A stretch of DNA of 5,946 nt from an uncultured Bacteroidales bacterium (GTDB taxonomy: Bacteria; Bacteroidota; Bacteroidia; Bacteroidales; Paludibacteraceae): positions 1 to 5,946 of the forward strand of contig CAIQOG010000626.1 of assembly GCA_903873355.1 (NCBI GenBank). Reading direction: 5' to 3'. Below are positions 1 through 5,946 of the stretch, one piece after another. Both the position numbers and the translations under genes were made by a program. Each line of letters begins with the position of its first letter. The first letter of the stretch is position 1. Below the pieces are notes generated by a model that ran no database searches, had not been told where the DNA came from, and saw nothing but the letters and a program-made list of their open reading frames with translations.

Positions 1-1677
1 ACCGAACTCCGCAATTTGGGTATTGACCCCTACCCTGCCGCACTGTATCCAACCGATGCATTTTCAACCGATATAAAAGCCGAATTCAAGGACGAAGAGA
101 GTGGAAAACCTGTATGCATAGCCGGACGTATTATGAGCCGCCGCATTATGGGAAAAGCTTCGTTTATGGAACTTCAGGACTCAAAAGGCCGGATTCAGGT
201 GTATGTGAGTCGAGATGACATCAGCACCGAAGCACAACCAGAAATGTATAACACCGTTTTCAAGAAACTGCTTGACATTGGCGACTTTATCGGCATCAGA
301 GGTTTCGTGTTCCGCACTCAGATGGGCGAAATAAGCGTTCATGCTCAGGAACTGACCGTATTGAGCAAAGCGCTAAAACCGCTACCTATTGTAAAATATA
401 AAGATGGTGTGGCTTTCGATGCATTCGAAGATCCTGAACAACGCTACCGTCAGCGCTACGTAGACCTTGTGGTAAACGAAGGCGTAAAAGATATTTTCCT
501 AAAACGCACTAAAGTATATCAGTCGATGCGCGATTATTTCAATGCTGAAGGATATATTGAAGTAGAAACTCCGATTCTGCAATCAATTCCCGGTGGTGCA
601 GCTGCACGTCCATTTACCACGCATCACAATGCGCTGGACATGCCACTTTACCTGCGTGTGGCTGACGAATTGTACCTTAAGAGACTGATAGTAGGTGGTT
701 TTGAAGGTGTATACGAATTCTCCAAAAACTTTCGCAACGAAGGTATGGACCGCACACACAATCCTGAATTTACCGCCATGGAAATATATGTAGCCTACAA
801 AGACTACAACTGGATGATGACTTTCACCGAAAACATGATTGAAAAAATTTGTATGGACGTGAACGGAACAAACGAAATTACCGTTGGCGAAAACGTTATC
901 AGCTTTAAAACGCCATTCAAACGTATCAGCATGATAGATTCTATAAAAGAATTTACCGGCATAGATATCAACGGAATGGACGACGTGCAACTGCGGGAAG
1001 TTTGCAAACAACTGCATATCGAGGCCGACGAAACCATGGGAAAAGGCAAACTGATTGACGAAATTTTCGGCGAAAAGTGCGAAGGAAATTATATTCAACC
1101 AACCTTTATCACTGATTATCCACGTGAAATGTCGCCACTCTGCAAGCGTCACCGCGACAATCCGGAACTAACCGAACGTTTTGAATTGATGGTAAACGGC
1201 AAAGAACTGGCCAATGCTTATTCTGAGCTCAACGACCCGATTGACCAGCTGGGTCGCTTTCAGGAACAACTAAAACTAAGCGAAAAGGGCGACGACGAAG
1301 CCATGTTTATCGATATGGATTTTGTGCGCTCGCTTGAATACGGTATGCCTCCAACATCGGGTATGGGTATTGGTATGGATCGTCTGGTAATGTTGATGAC
1401 CGGTCAGGTTGCCATTCAGGAAGTACTTTTCTTCCCGCAGATGAAACCCGAAAAAGCTGTAAAGAAAGACGGACCTGAAAAATTCATTGAGCTGGGTATT
1501 CCTGCCGAATGGGCTGAAGTGATTATGAAAACGGGAATTCTGACTGTGGATGGATTGAAAGGATTAAATCCTAACAAGTTCCATCAGGATATTTGCGGTT
1601 ACAACAAAAAACACAAACTCGAACTGACCAATCCGACAAAAGAGGAAGTAGAAAAATGGATTACCCCCAACCCCTAA
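1..1677 (+). CDS. lysS: Lysyl-tRNA synthetase, class II (5'-truncated by window edge)
   Basis: This cytoplasmic enzyme charges tRNA-Lys with lysine using ATP. The frame is open from base 1 ([12 protein letters not shown]), so the TTG at 16 is an internal leucine codon, not the start; probably about 15-20 residues are missing. Numbering from base 1, an OB-fold anticodon-binding domain covers roughly residues 35-125, followed by the class IIb catalytic core: YRQRYVDL near 149-156, the GGAAARPF segment near 198-205, motif 2 FRNEG at 244-248 with HNPEFT at 253-258, and motif 3 GMGIGMDR at 454-461. About 70 residues follow the core (from about 485), including [20 protein letters not shown], matching the C-terminal extension I recall in Bacteroidota LysRS. 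The last codons (I-T-P-N-P-stop) run into a GC-rich repeat, so the extreme C-terminus may be repeat-derived. gpsA follows 88 bp downstream. Confidence 0.97.
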   Translation, partial: TELRNLGIDPYPAALYPTDAFSTDIKAEFKDEESGKPVCIAGRIMSRRIMGKASFMELQDSKGRIQVYVSRDDISTEAQPEMYNTVFKKLLDIGDFIGIRGFVFRTQMGEISVHAQELTVLSKALKPLPIVKYKDGVAFDAFEDPEQRYRQRYVDLVVNEGVKDIFLKRTKVYQSMRDYFNAEGYIEVETPILQSIPGGAAARPFTTHHNALDMPLYLRVADELYLKRLIVGGFEGVYEFSKNFRNEGMDRTHNPEFTAMEIYVAYKDYNWMMTFTENMIEKICMDVNGTNEITVGENVISFKTPFKRISMIDSIKEFTGIDINGMDDVQLREVCKQLHIEADETMGKGKLIDEIFGEKCEGNYIQPTFITDYPREMSPLCKRHRDNPELTERFELMVNGKELANAYSELNDPIDQLGRFQEQLKLSEKGDDEAMFIDMDFVRSLEYGMPPTSGMGIGMDRLVMLMTGQVAIQEVLFFPQMKPEKAVKKDGPEKFIELGIPAEWAEVIMKTGILTVDGLKGLNPNKFHQDICGYNKKHKLELTNPTKEEVEKWITPNP

Positions 1678-1684
1678 AGGGGAG
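1663..1684. repeat. Left arm of an intergenic GC-rich inverted repeat, overlapping the lysS stop
   Basis: The arm has the form A-C5-AA-C4-TAAA-G4-AG. Its core CCCCTAAAGGGG can fold alone as four G-C pairs closing a TAAA loop, and the lysS stop codon TAA (1675-1677) lies in that loop. The reverse complement matches the right arm at 1741-1762 at 19 of 22 positions. The run of C and G contrasts sharply with the AT-rich 56 bp beside it. I recall similar CCCC(T/A)AAAGGGG palindromes as dispersed intergenic elements in Bacteroidota genomes; this is memory, not a search. Confidence 0.8.
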
Positions 1685-1740
1685 AAAGAAATATTTGTTT
1701 GGATTTGAACAGTAAGATACTTAATAACAGAACATTCTAA

Positions 1741-1762
1741 TTCCCCTTTAGGGGTCAGGGGT
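1741..1762. repeat. Right arm of the inverted repeat, abutting the gpsA start
   Basis: The arm has the form TT-C4-TTTA-G4-TCA-G4-T, the inverted partner of 1663-1684 with three mismatches in 22. It contains the same palindromic core in the opposite orientation and ends three bases before the gpsA ATG at 1766. The ribosome-binding region of gpsA is therefore made of repeat sequence. In a transcript crossing both genes the two arms could pair around a 56-nt loop (1685-1740), or each could fold by itself; these folds exclude each other. Confidence 0.8.
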
Positions 1763-1765
1763 CAT

Positions 1766-2764
1766 ATGATTAACGAAAGAAGCAAAATAGCGGTTTTAGG
1801 CGGAGGTAGCTGGGCAACAGCTATCGCCAAAATTTTACTCACAAATTCCAGCGAAATAAACTGGTATATGCGTCGTCAGGATCAGATTGACGAGTTTATC
1901 CGTCAAAGTAAAAACCCATCGTACCTCACGGGAGTGAGTTTTGATACCGATCGCATTCATTTTACAAGCGATATAAACAAGGTGGTTCGTACGTCGGATA
2001 TTCTTGTTTTCGCCATGCCGTCGCCGTTTATAAAACAGCACCTGAAGAAACTGAAACGTAAGTTGGACAATAAGATGCTTATATCGGCCATTAAAGGTAT
2101 TGTTCCGGATGAAAATCTGATTATTTCAGATTATTTTGAACAAATTTACAATGTACCAAAAGACAATATTGCCGTGTTGGCCGGTCCATGTCATGCTGAA
2201 GAAGTGGCTCTGGAGAGACTTTCTTATCTGACAATTGCCAGCAGTTCGCGCGATATTGCACGATTGCTTGCACAACGGTTCACAACAAATTTTATTCATA
2301 CATCGATAAGTGACGATGTGACAGGAATTGAATTTTCATCCGTTATGAAGAATATTTATTCAATTGCTTCAGGTATTTGCCATGGACTGAAATATGGCGA
2401 CAATTTTCAGGCCGTCTTAATATCGAATGCTATACAAGAAATTAGTCGCTTTTGCAACGCGATTAACCCTCAACATCGCGATATCAATGAACCGGCATAT
2501 TTAGGAGATTTACTGGTAACTGCCTATTCAAAATTCAGCCGTAACCGCATGTTTGGAACTATGATAGGCAAAGGTTATTCGGTAAAAACAGCTCAATTAG
2601 AAATGGAAATGATTGCTGAAGGTTATTACGCTACAAAAACCATTCACGAAATCAACGAAAAATACCATGTAAATATGCCTATCGTTGATTCAATTTACGA
2701 AATTCTCTATAACCGCTGTTCGCCAATTATGGAAATCAGGAAATTATCGGATAAACTGAAGTAG
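1766..2764 (+). CDS. gpsA: Glycerol-3-phosphate dehydrogenase [NAD(P)+]
   Basis: This soluble enzyme reduces dihydroxyacetone phosphate to sn-glycerol-3-phosphate with NAD(P)H, supplying the backbone for phospholipid synthesis. Its 332 residues are the normal family length. The N-terminal Rossmann domain carries the dinucleotide loop VLGGGSWATA (10-19), followed by KGI (110-112) and AGPCHAEEV (139-147), the local version of the family's GPxxAxE segment. The C-terminal helical domain has MKNIYSIASGICHGL (194-208) with the likely catalytic lysine at K195, then YLGDLLVTAYSKFSRNRMFG (245-264) and IAEGYYATKTI (283-293). The ATG at 1766 puts the nucleotide-binding loop right at the N-terminus, as expected, but the upstream sequence is a repeat arm rather than a usual leader. 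The TAG stop lies in a short tandem repeat. It sits between lysS and pgi on the same strand. Confidence 0.96.
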   Translation: MINERSKIAVLGGGSWATAIAKILLTNSSEINWYMRRQDQIDEFIRQSKNPSYLTGVSFDTDRIHFTSDINKVVRTSDILVFAMPSPFIKQHLKKLKRKLDNKMLISAIKGIVPDENLIISDYFEQIYNVPKDNIAVLAGPCHAEEVALERLSYLTIASSSRDIARLLAQRFTTNFIHTSISDDVTGIEFSSVMKNIYSIASGICHGLKYGDNFQAVLISNAIQEISRFCNAINPQHRDINEPAYLGDLLVTAYSKFSRNRMFGTMIGKGYSVKTAQLEMEMIAEGYYATKTIHEINEKYHVNMPIVDSIYEILYNRCSPIMEIRKLSDKLK

Positions 2765-2786
2765 TTTATAGTCCGTAGTTTATAGT
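2761..2786. repeat. Two-copy direct repeat GTAGTTTATAGT overlapping the gpsA stop
   Basis: GTAGTTTATAGT occurs at 2761-2772 and again at 2775-2786, separated by CC, giving a 14-bp period with 12 identical bases. The gpsA stop codon TAG (2762-2764) is part of the first copy. I recall tandem (T)AGTTTATAGT units in intergenic DNA of various Bacteroidota; that is recollection only. No protein or transcript role is visible. The rest of the gap to pgi (2787-2836) is AT-rich without a clear promoter. Confidence 0.75.
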
Positions 2787-2836
2787 TGGCAGAAGAGAAA
2801 TAAAAAGCAATATATCAAACTATTATAAAAAAAATT

Positions 2837-4180
2837 ATGGAAACTATCAAATTATCTATCGACAAAGCATTCGGGTTTGTTTCTGAACAGGCTGTAGCTG
2901 CTTATAAAAGCAAAGTAAATGAGGCAAATGCAAGTTTACATGCAGGAACCGGAAAAGGAAGTGACTTTTTGGGTTGGTTGAACCTTCCGTCTTCACTTGA
3001 TGAGGCATTTTTGAGCGACATTGAAAACACAGCCAAAATTCTGCGCGACAATTGCGAAGTGGTGGTTGTAATTGGTATCGGAGGAAGCTACCTTGGTGCC
3101 AAAGCAGTTATTGACGCACTTTCAAACAGTTTCGACTGGCTGCTAACTCAACGCAAAGCACCTGTTGTGGTTTATGCCGGACAAAACATTGGTGAAGATT
3201 ATCTGTTTGAGCTTCAGGAACTGTTGAAAACCAAGAAATTCGGAATCATATCTATTTCAAAATCGGGAACTACCACCGAACCTGCGCTGGCATTCCGCCT
3301 GCTGAAAACTCAGTTGGAACAACAGCAAGGAAAAGCAGCAGCTCAAAAACTAATCGTAGGTGTAACCGATAAAGCACGTGGTGCATTGCGTACACTGGCC
3401 GTTCAGGAAGGCTACAAAACGTATGTAATTGAAGATAATATCGGTGGTCGGTACTCAGTGCTTACTCCGGTAGGTTTATTGCCTATTGCCGTTGCAGGTT
3501 TTGACATCCGTCAGTTAGTTGCCGGAGCTGTATGCATGGAAAAGAAATGCGGACTTGAAACTTCGTTTGAAGAAAATCCGGCTGCTCAATATGCTGCAAT
3601 TCGTAATGAACTTTACAAATCAGGCAAAAAAATAGAAATTCTGGTAAACTTCCATCCAAAAATGCACTTTGTTGCAGAATGGTGGAAACAACTTTACGGC
3701 GAAAGCGAAGGAAAAGACAATCTGGGTATTTTTCCTGCATCTGTTGATTTTACAAGCGATTTACACTCTATGGGTCAATGGATTCAGGAAGGCGAACGCA
3801 GCATTTTTGAAACAGTTATTTCTATCAAAGAAAGCAACAACACCAAGATTTTCCCTAACGACGAAAGTAACTTAGACGGCTTGAATTTCCTTGCCGGAAA
3901 ACGCGTAGACGAAGTAAATAAAATGGCTGAACTTGGAACTATGATTGCTCATATCGATGGTGGCGTGCCAAATTTAAAAATCGAATTGCCAAAGTTGAAC
4001 GAATATCACCTGGGAGAATTACTTTATTTCTTCGAAAAAGCCTGTGGTATCAGTGGATATTTATTGGGAGTGAATCCATTCGACCAACCAGGCGTTGAAG
4101 CTTACAAGAAAAACATGTTTGCTTTACTCGAAAAACCTGGTTTCGAAGCCGAAACAAAAGCCATTAAAGCAAGAATCTAA
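2837..4180 (+). CDS. pgi: Glucose-6-phosphate isomerase (short, bacillus-type)
   Basis: This enzyme interconverts glucose-6-phosphate and fructose-6-phosphate in the cytoplasm, serving glycolysis, gluconeogenesis and sugar-nucleotide synthesis. At 447 residues it belongs to the short PGI type (about 450 residues, as in Bacillus) rather than the roughly 550-residue enterobacterial type. Two SIS sugar-isomerase domains are visible. The first has [15 protein letters not shown] (76-90) and the phosphate-binding loop [10 protein letters not shown] (141-150). The second begins near [16 protein letters not shown] (201-216), with the conserved arginine at R205. Likely catalytic residues are E289 in [10 protein letters not shown]310 in DLHSMGQ, and K424 or K425 in PGVEAYKK. 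The start is preceded by an A/T tract (TATTATAAAAAAAATT) with no Shine-Dalgarno, usual for the phylum. The gene ends 18 bp before a hairpin terminator, so it is probably the last gene of a lysS-gpsA-pgi unit. Confidence 0.97.
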   Translation: METIKLSIDKAFGFVSEQAVAAYKSKVNEANASLHAGTGKGSDFLGWLNLPSSLDEAFLSDIENTAKILRDNCEVVVVIGIGGSYLGAKAVIDALSNSFDWLLTQRKAPVVVYAGQNIGEDYLFELQELLKTKKFGIISISKSGTTTEPALAFRLLKTQLEQQQGKAAAQKLIVGVTDKARGALRTLAVQEGYKTYVIEDNIGGRYSVLTPVGLLPIAVAGFDIRQLVAGAVCMEKKCGLETSFEENPAAQYAAIRNELYKSGKKIEILVNFHPKMHFVAEWWKQLYGESEGKDNLGIFPASVDFTSDLHSMGQWIQEGERSIFETVISIKESNNTKIFPNDESNLDGLNFLAGKRVDEVNKMAELGTMIAHIDGGVPNLKIELPKLNEYHLGELLYFFEKACGISGYLLGVNPFDQPGVEAYKKNMFALLEKPGFEAETKAIKARI

Positions 4181-4197
4181 TCCTGATTTTGAATCAT

Positions 4198-4233
4198 AAA
4201 AAAGTCCTGAAAACCAAAGTTCTCAGGACTTTT
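4198..4233. terminator. Bidirectional Rho-independent terminator between convergent genes
   Basis: An 11-bp perfect stem pairs AAAAGTCCTGA (4200-4210) with TCAGGACTTTT (4223-4233). After one A/C mismatch, AAC (4212-4214) pairs with GTT (4219-4221) and closes a CAAA tetraloop. Read on the plus strand it ends in TTTTCATTT, after pgi. Read on the minus strand it ends in six T (complement of the A run 4198-4203), after the convergent phosphoesterase gene. The U tract is better for the minus-strand transcript. Confidence 0.88.
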
Positions 4234-4255
4234 CATTTAAAATCAGAGAGAACAG

Positions 4256-5686
4256 TTATTTCACAATAAAAAGAACATGATCAGTTTGGTTATTTAAACA
4301 AACTTCGGCGCTATAAAGACCTTTAGGAAGCTTTTTACATAACAAATTATAGTTGAATTCTGATTCAGATTTATCAACAACAAATCTTTTATATTCTTTT
4401 CCATTTAAATCCAAAATTCTAAGATTTACTTTCCCGTTTTGTTCCGAAACGTATTTCAACTGGAATTGGCCATTATTCGGATTAGGAATTACATCTATCT
4501 GATGGAAAGTCTGTACAGGCTGTGAAACACCGGTCGCCGTTTTTTGAAGCACAAAAGTATCAATAAGTTTTCCGGTTGAATCGAAGGTTGAATCAGTAAG
4601 AGTATTCCCTACAACATTTATCTTGCAAAAATGATATGTGCTTGAATATTTATCAATCATATTAGTAATCGTTCCGGTATACAATGGAGCGCCGGAGCCA
4701 CCACACACAATCTGACATCGACCCTGCGTTGCGCCGCTTCCATACGTTGAAACAGGAGCTGTTGTACTTACATTGAGATTGACTGGTTTTGAACGTTCAT
4801 ACATGTGGTCGTGACCATTGAAAATTAAATCTACACCATAATCATCAAATGCTTTCCACCAGGTACTTTTGTAACTTGTCATGTCTGCAGCATGTGTACC
4901 AATGGTATAAAACGGTTTGTGAAACATAACCACTTTCCACATTTTATCGGTATTGGCAGCCAGAGTTGTTTTCAACCAACTCAACTGAGTTGTATTTGAA
5001 GGAACTTCTGAATTAAGGACAATAAAAACAGCATTTCCGTAATTGAAAGAATAATACTGTTTATTATTGGGCAGAATAAACTGCGTTAAAAATGTTGCTT
5101 CATTACCATTTGCATTGCTGTCATGGTTTCCTTCGCAATGATAAATCAACTTTTTACTCAGCAGATTTGTACCACTTGAAAACCAGCTATCCCAAAGTGA
5201 ACCTGTGCCTGAATTTCCAACCACATCACCTGAAAACAAGCCAAAATCAGTATTTTTAGATTTAGCCAAATTTGCAACTGTTTGCCAAACTGTCATATTA
5301 TCACGACTATCTCCCAAAACCAAAAATGAGAAATTATTATTAACCGGGTCGGTGGTGGAAGTTTGGTAAGTTAAATCGGCACTCCAGGTCGAAGTGGATG
5401 AATCATATATCTGATAATGAATGGTTGTTGCAGCAGTCATTGTCGGAAATGTGTAATCAAAAAAGTTTCCGGTATAGGCTGTGCGCTTTACGGGTGTAAA
5501 TGTTCCCTTTTCGTAGGTATTTGTCAGTCCCCATTTAATCTGGTCGGTTGTTCCTGTATTCTTCCAGGTTACAGTAAGTCCGTTCAGTGGGTCACCGGTA
5601 CTTCCCCAGCGAATAAAAGTATTAGCAGAGAAACCGTTCAGAGCAATAAAACTCATTAAAGCGATAAAATAAATGTTTTTCTTCAT
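4256..5686 (-). CDS. Secreted purple-acid-phosphatase-like metallophosphoesterase with T9SS sorting domain
   Basis: This is probably an exported or cell-surface phosphoesterase; its substrate cannot be read from the sequence. Of 476 residues, 1-21 form a signal peptide (MKKN, hydrophobic core, GFSA cleavage site). Residues about 22-112 resemble the Fn3-like N-terminal domain of purple acid phosphatases (NGLTVTW, IKWGLT, HYQIYD). The calcineurin-like catalytic domain (about 118-360) carries GDSRD (125-129), GD (153-154), GNHD (186-189), H256 in MFHKP and GHDH (291-294), so the metal-binding set looks complete. The tyrosine of the classic PAP motif GDxxY is missing: the sequence is GDVVG, so a purple Fe(III)-tyrosinate centre is unlikely. 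Residues about 395-476 match the type A Por/T9SS C-terminal sorting domain (PNPNNGQF at 401-408, LPKGLYSAEV, final basic residue), suggesting type IX secretion and removal of this tail. It converges on pgi and has its own promoter region. Confidence 0.9.
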   Translation of the reverse strand: MKKNIYFIALMSFIALNGFSANTFIRWGSTGDPLNGLTVTWKNTGTTDQIKWGLTNTYEKGTFTPVKRTAYTGNFFDYTFPTMTAATTIHYQIYDSSTSTWSADLTYQTSTTDPVNNNFSFLVLGDSRDNMTVWQTVANLAKSKNTDFGLFSGDVVGNSGTGSLWDSWFSSGTNLLSKKLIYHCEGNHDSNANGNEATFLTQFILPNNKQYYSFNYGNAVFIVLNSEVPSNTTQLSWLKTTLAANTDKMWKVVMFHKPFYTIGTHAADMTSYKSTWWKAFDDYGVDLIFNGHDHMYERSKPVNLNVSTTAPVSTYGSGATQGRCQIVCGGSGAPLYTGTITNMIDKYSSTYHFCKINVVGNTLTDSTFDSTGKLIDTFVLQKTATGVSQPVQTFHQIDVIPNPNNGQFQLKYVSEQNGKVNLRILDLNGKEYKRFVVDKSESEFNYNLLCKKLPKGLYSAEVCLNNQTDHVLFIVK

Positions 5687-5844
5687 GTTTAAATTATATT
5701 TTTTTTGAGTGCATAAAAATACACTAAAACTATATGTTATGAAGTGGTTTTAATTTTTTTTGGTATTTATTGCATAAAAAAAGTCAGAATTTACAATCTG
5801 ACTTTATAAACTTATTATTGTATTTATCTGAATTCCAAATAGTA
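5687..5844. other. AT-rich intergenic region upstream of the phosphoesterase gene
   Basis: These 158 bp between two minus-strand genes must hold the phosphoesterase promoter if the terminator at 5776-5805 works. The leader just before the ATG is very A-rich on the coding strand (complement of the T run 5699-5706), fitting the AT-rich ribosome-binding regions of Bacteroidota. A weak match to the phylum's -7 element (TAnnTTTG) is TATTTTTA on the minus strand (complement of 5714-5721). I see no convincing TTTG element upstream of it, so I do not call a promoter. No operator or riboswitch is evident. Confidence 0.5.
5776..5805 (-). terminator. Rho-independent terminator downstream of the right-edge gene
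   Basis: A 9-bp perfect stem pairs AAAGTCAGA (5780-5788) with TCTGACTTT (5797-5805) around an 8-nt loop. Read on the minus strand the hairpin is followed by seven T (complement of 5776-5782, partly shared with the stem base). It lies 39 bp after the stop of the minus-strand gene at 5845, the right place to end that transcript and isolate it from the phosphoesterase gene. The plus-strand side has only TTTATAAA, so termination in that direction would be weaker. Confidence 0.8.
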
Positions 5845-5946
5845 TTAATTAGGAGCTTTGGTTTTCTTTATCGGTGTTTTTATCGTGAAACTTGTATAAT
5901 TAGAACCATCAAAACCATTTCCATTAAATACAGCATCCGACATTAA
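5845..5946 (-). CDS. C-terminal end of an unidentified protein (runs off the right edge)
   Basis: The minus strand is open from the window edge to a TAA at 5845-5847, giving 33 residues: L-M-SDAVFNGNGFDGSNYTSF, then TIKTPIKKTKAPN. I do not recognise the family. The fragment is rich in Asn, Gly, Ser and Thr with a basic, Lys/Pro-containing tail, and it shows no T9SS sorting-domain motif. Support for a real gene is the terminator placed 39 bp downstream and the same orientation as the phosphoesterase gene. The ATG at 5941-5943 is more likely an internal methionine than the start, because the frame stays open to the edge, but a tiny 32-residue gene cannot be excluded from this window. Confidence 0.55.
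   Translation of the reverse strand, partial: LMSDAVFNGNGFDGSNYTSFTIKTPIKKTKAPN

Noticed and set aside
16..18. TTG at 16 as the lysS start codon
   Set aside because: The frame is open to base 1 with LysRS-like residues ([12 protein letters not shown]), so this codon is an internal leucine and the true start lies outside the window.
804..1049. 81-codon minus-strand frame inside lysS
   Set aside because: Antisense to LysRS, Ser/Ile-rich translation without domain signs, and overlapping another shadow frame.
583..1152. 189-codon minus-strand open frame inside lysS
   Set aside because: It lies wholly antisense to conserved LysRS catalytic sequence, and its translation is odd (rich in Phe, Val and His) with no recognisable domain; it is a shadow of the coding strand.
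1685..1740. Possible gpsA promoter (TTTG-containing stretches such as ATATTTG and GGATTTG)
   Set aside because: Neither matches TAnnTTTG exactly, and no properly spaced -33 TTTG pairs with a -7 element; not enough to call a promoter.
1835..2041. 68-codon minus-strand frame inside gpsA
   Set aside because: Antisense to the conserved Rossmann domain; no leader, terminator or domain of its own.
3483..3875. Two overlapping small frames (minus 3483-3740, plus 3669-3875) inside pgi
   Set aside because: Both overlap the catalytic E289/H310 region of pgi in other frames and show no independent signals.
5417..5659. 80-codon plus-strand frame opposite the phosphoesterase N-terminus
   Set aside because: Antisense to the signal peptide and Fn3-like domain; Cys-rich translation typical of a shadow frame; no start context or terminator.
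5710..5780. TGCATAAAAA at 5710-5719 and again at 5771-5780
   Set aside because: A 10-bp A-rich match in very AT-rich DNA is easily chance, and the second copy is partly the terminator's T tract.

Overview
The window looks like a chromosomal segment from a member of the Bacteroidota, most likely order Bacteroidales or a near relative. The reasons are a LysRS with the long C-terminal extension seen in that phylum, a secreted protein ending in a type IX secretion (Por) sorting domain, AT-rich translation starts without Shine-Dalgarno sequences, and intergenic repeats of kinds I recall from Bacteroidota genomes (recalled, not searched).

Layout. Bases 1-1677 (+) hold lysyl-tRNA synthetase (lysS), cut at its 5' end by the window edge. 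Bases 1766-2764 (+) hold NAD(P)-dependent glycerol-3-phosphate dehydrogenase (gpsA), and 2837-4180 (+) hold a short, bacillus-type glucose-6-phosphate isomerase (pgi). The three genes point the same way with gaps of 88 and 72 bp and may be co-transcribed. A strong hairpin terminator at 4198-4233 separates them from a convergent gene at 4256-5686 (-), a secreted purple-acid-phosphatase-like metallophosphoesterase with an N-terminal Fn3-like domain and a C-terminal sorting domain. A second terminator (5776-5805) follows the last 33 codons of an unidentified gene that enters from the right edge on the minus strand (5845-5946).

The genes are mostly housekeeping: tRNA charging, the glycerol-3-phosphate backbone for phospholipids, and the fructose-6-P/glucose-6-P branch point. 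The metallophosphoesterase is an accessory exported enzyme, transcribed separately.

The least ordinary part is the intergenic DNA. Between lysS and gpsA sits a pair of inverted GC-rich repeat arms in otherwise AT-rich sequence. The left arm encodes the last residues and the stop codon of lysS; the right arm ends 3 bp before the gpsA ATG. The gpsA stop codon likewise lies inside a different short tandem repeat. I saw no CRISPR array, tRNA, rRNA, transposase or clearly new multi-gene system. No stretch longer than 300 bases lacks a gene.
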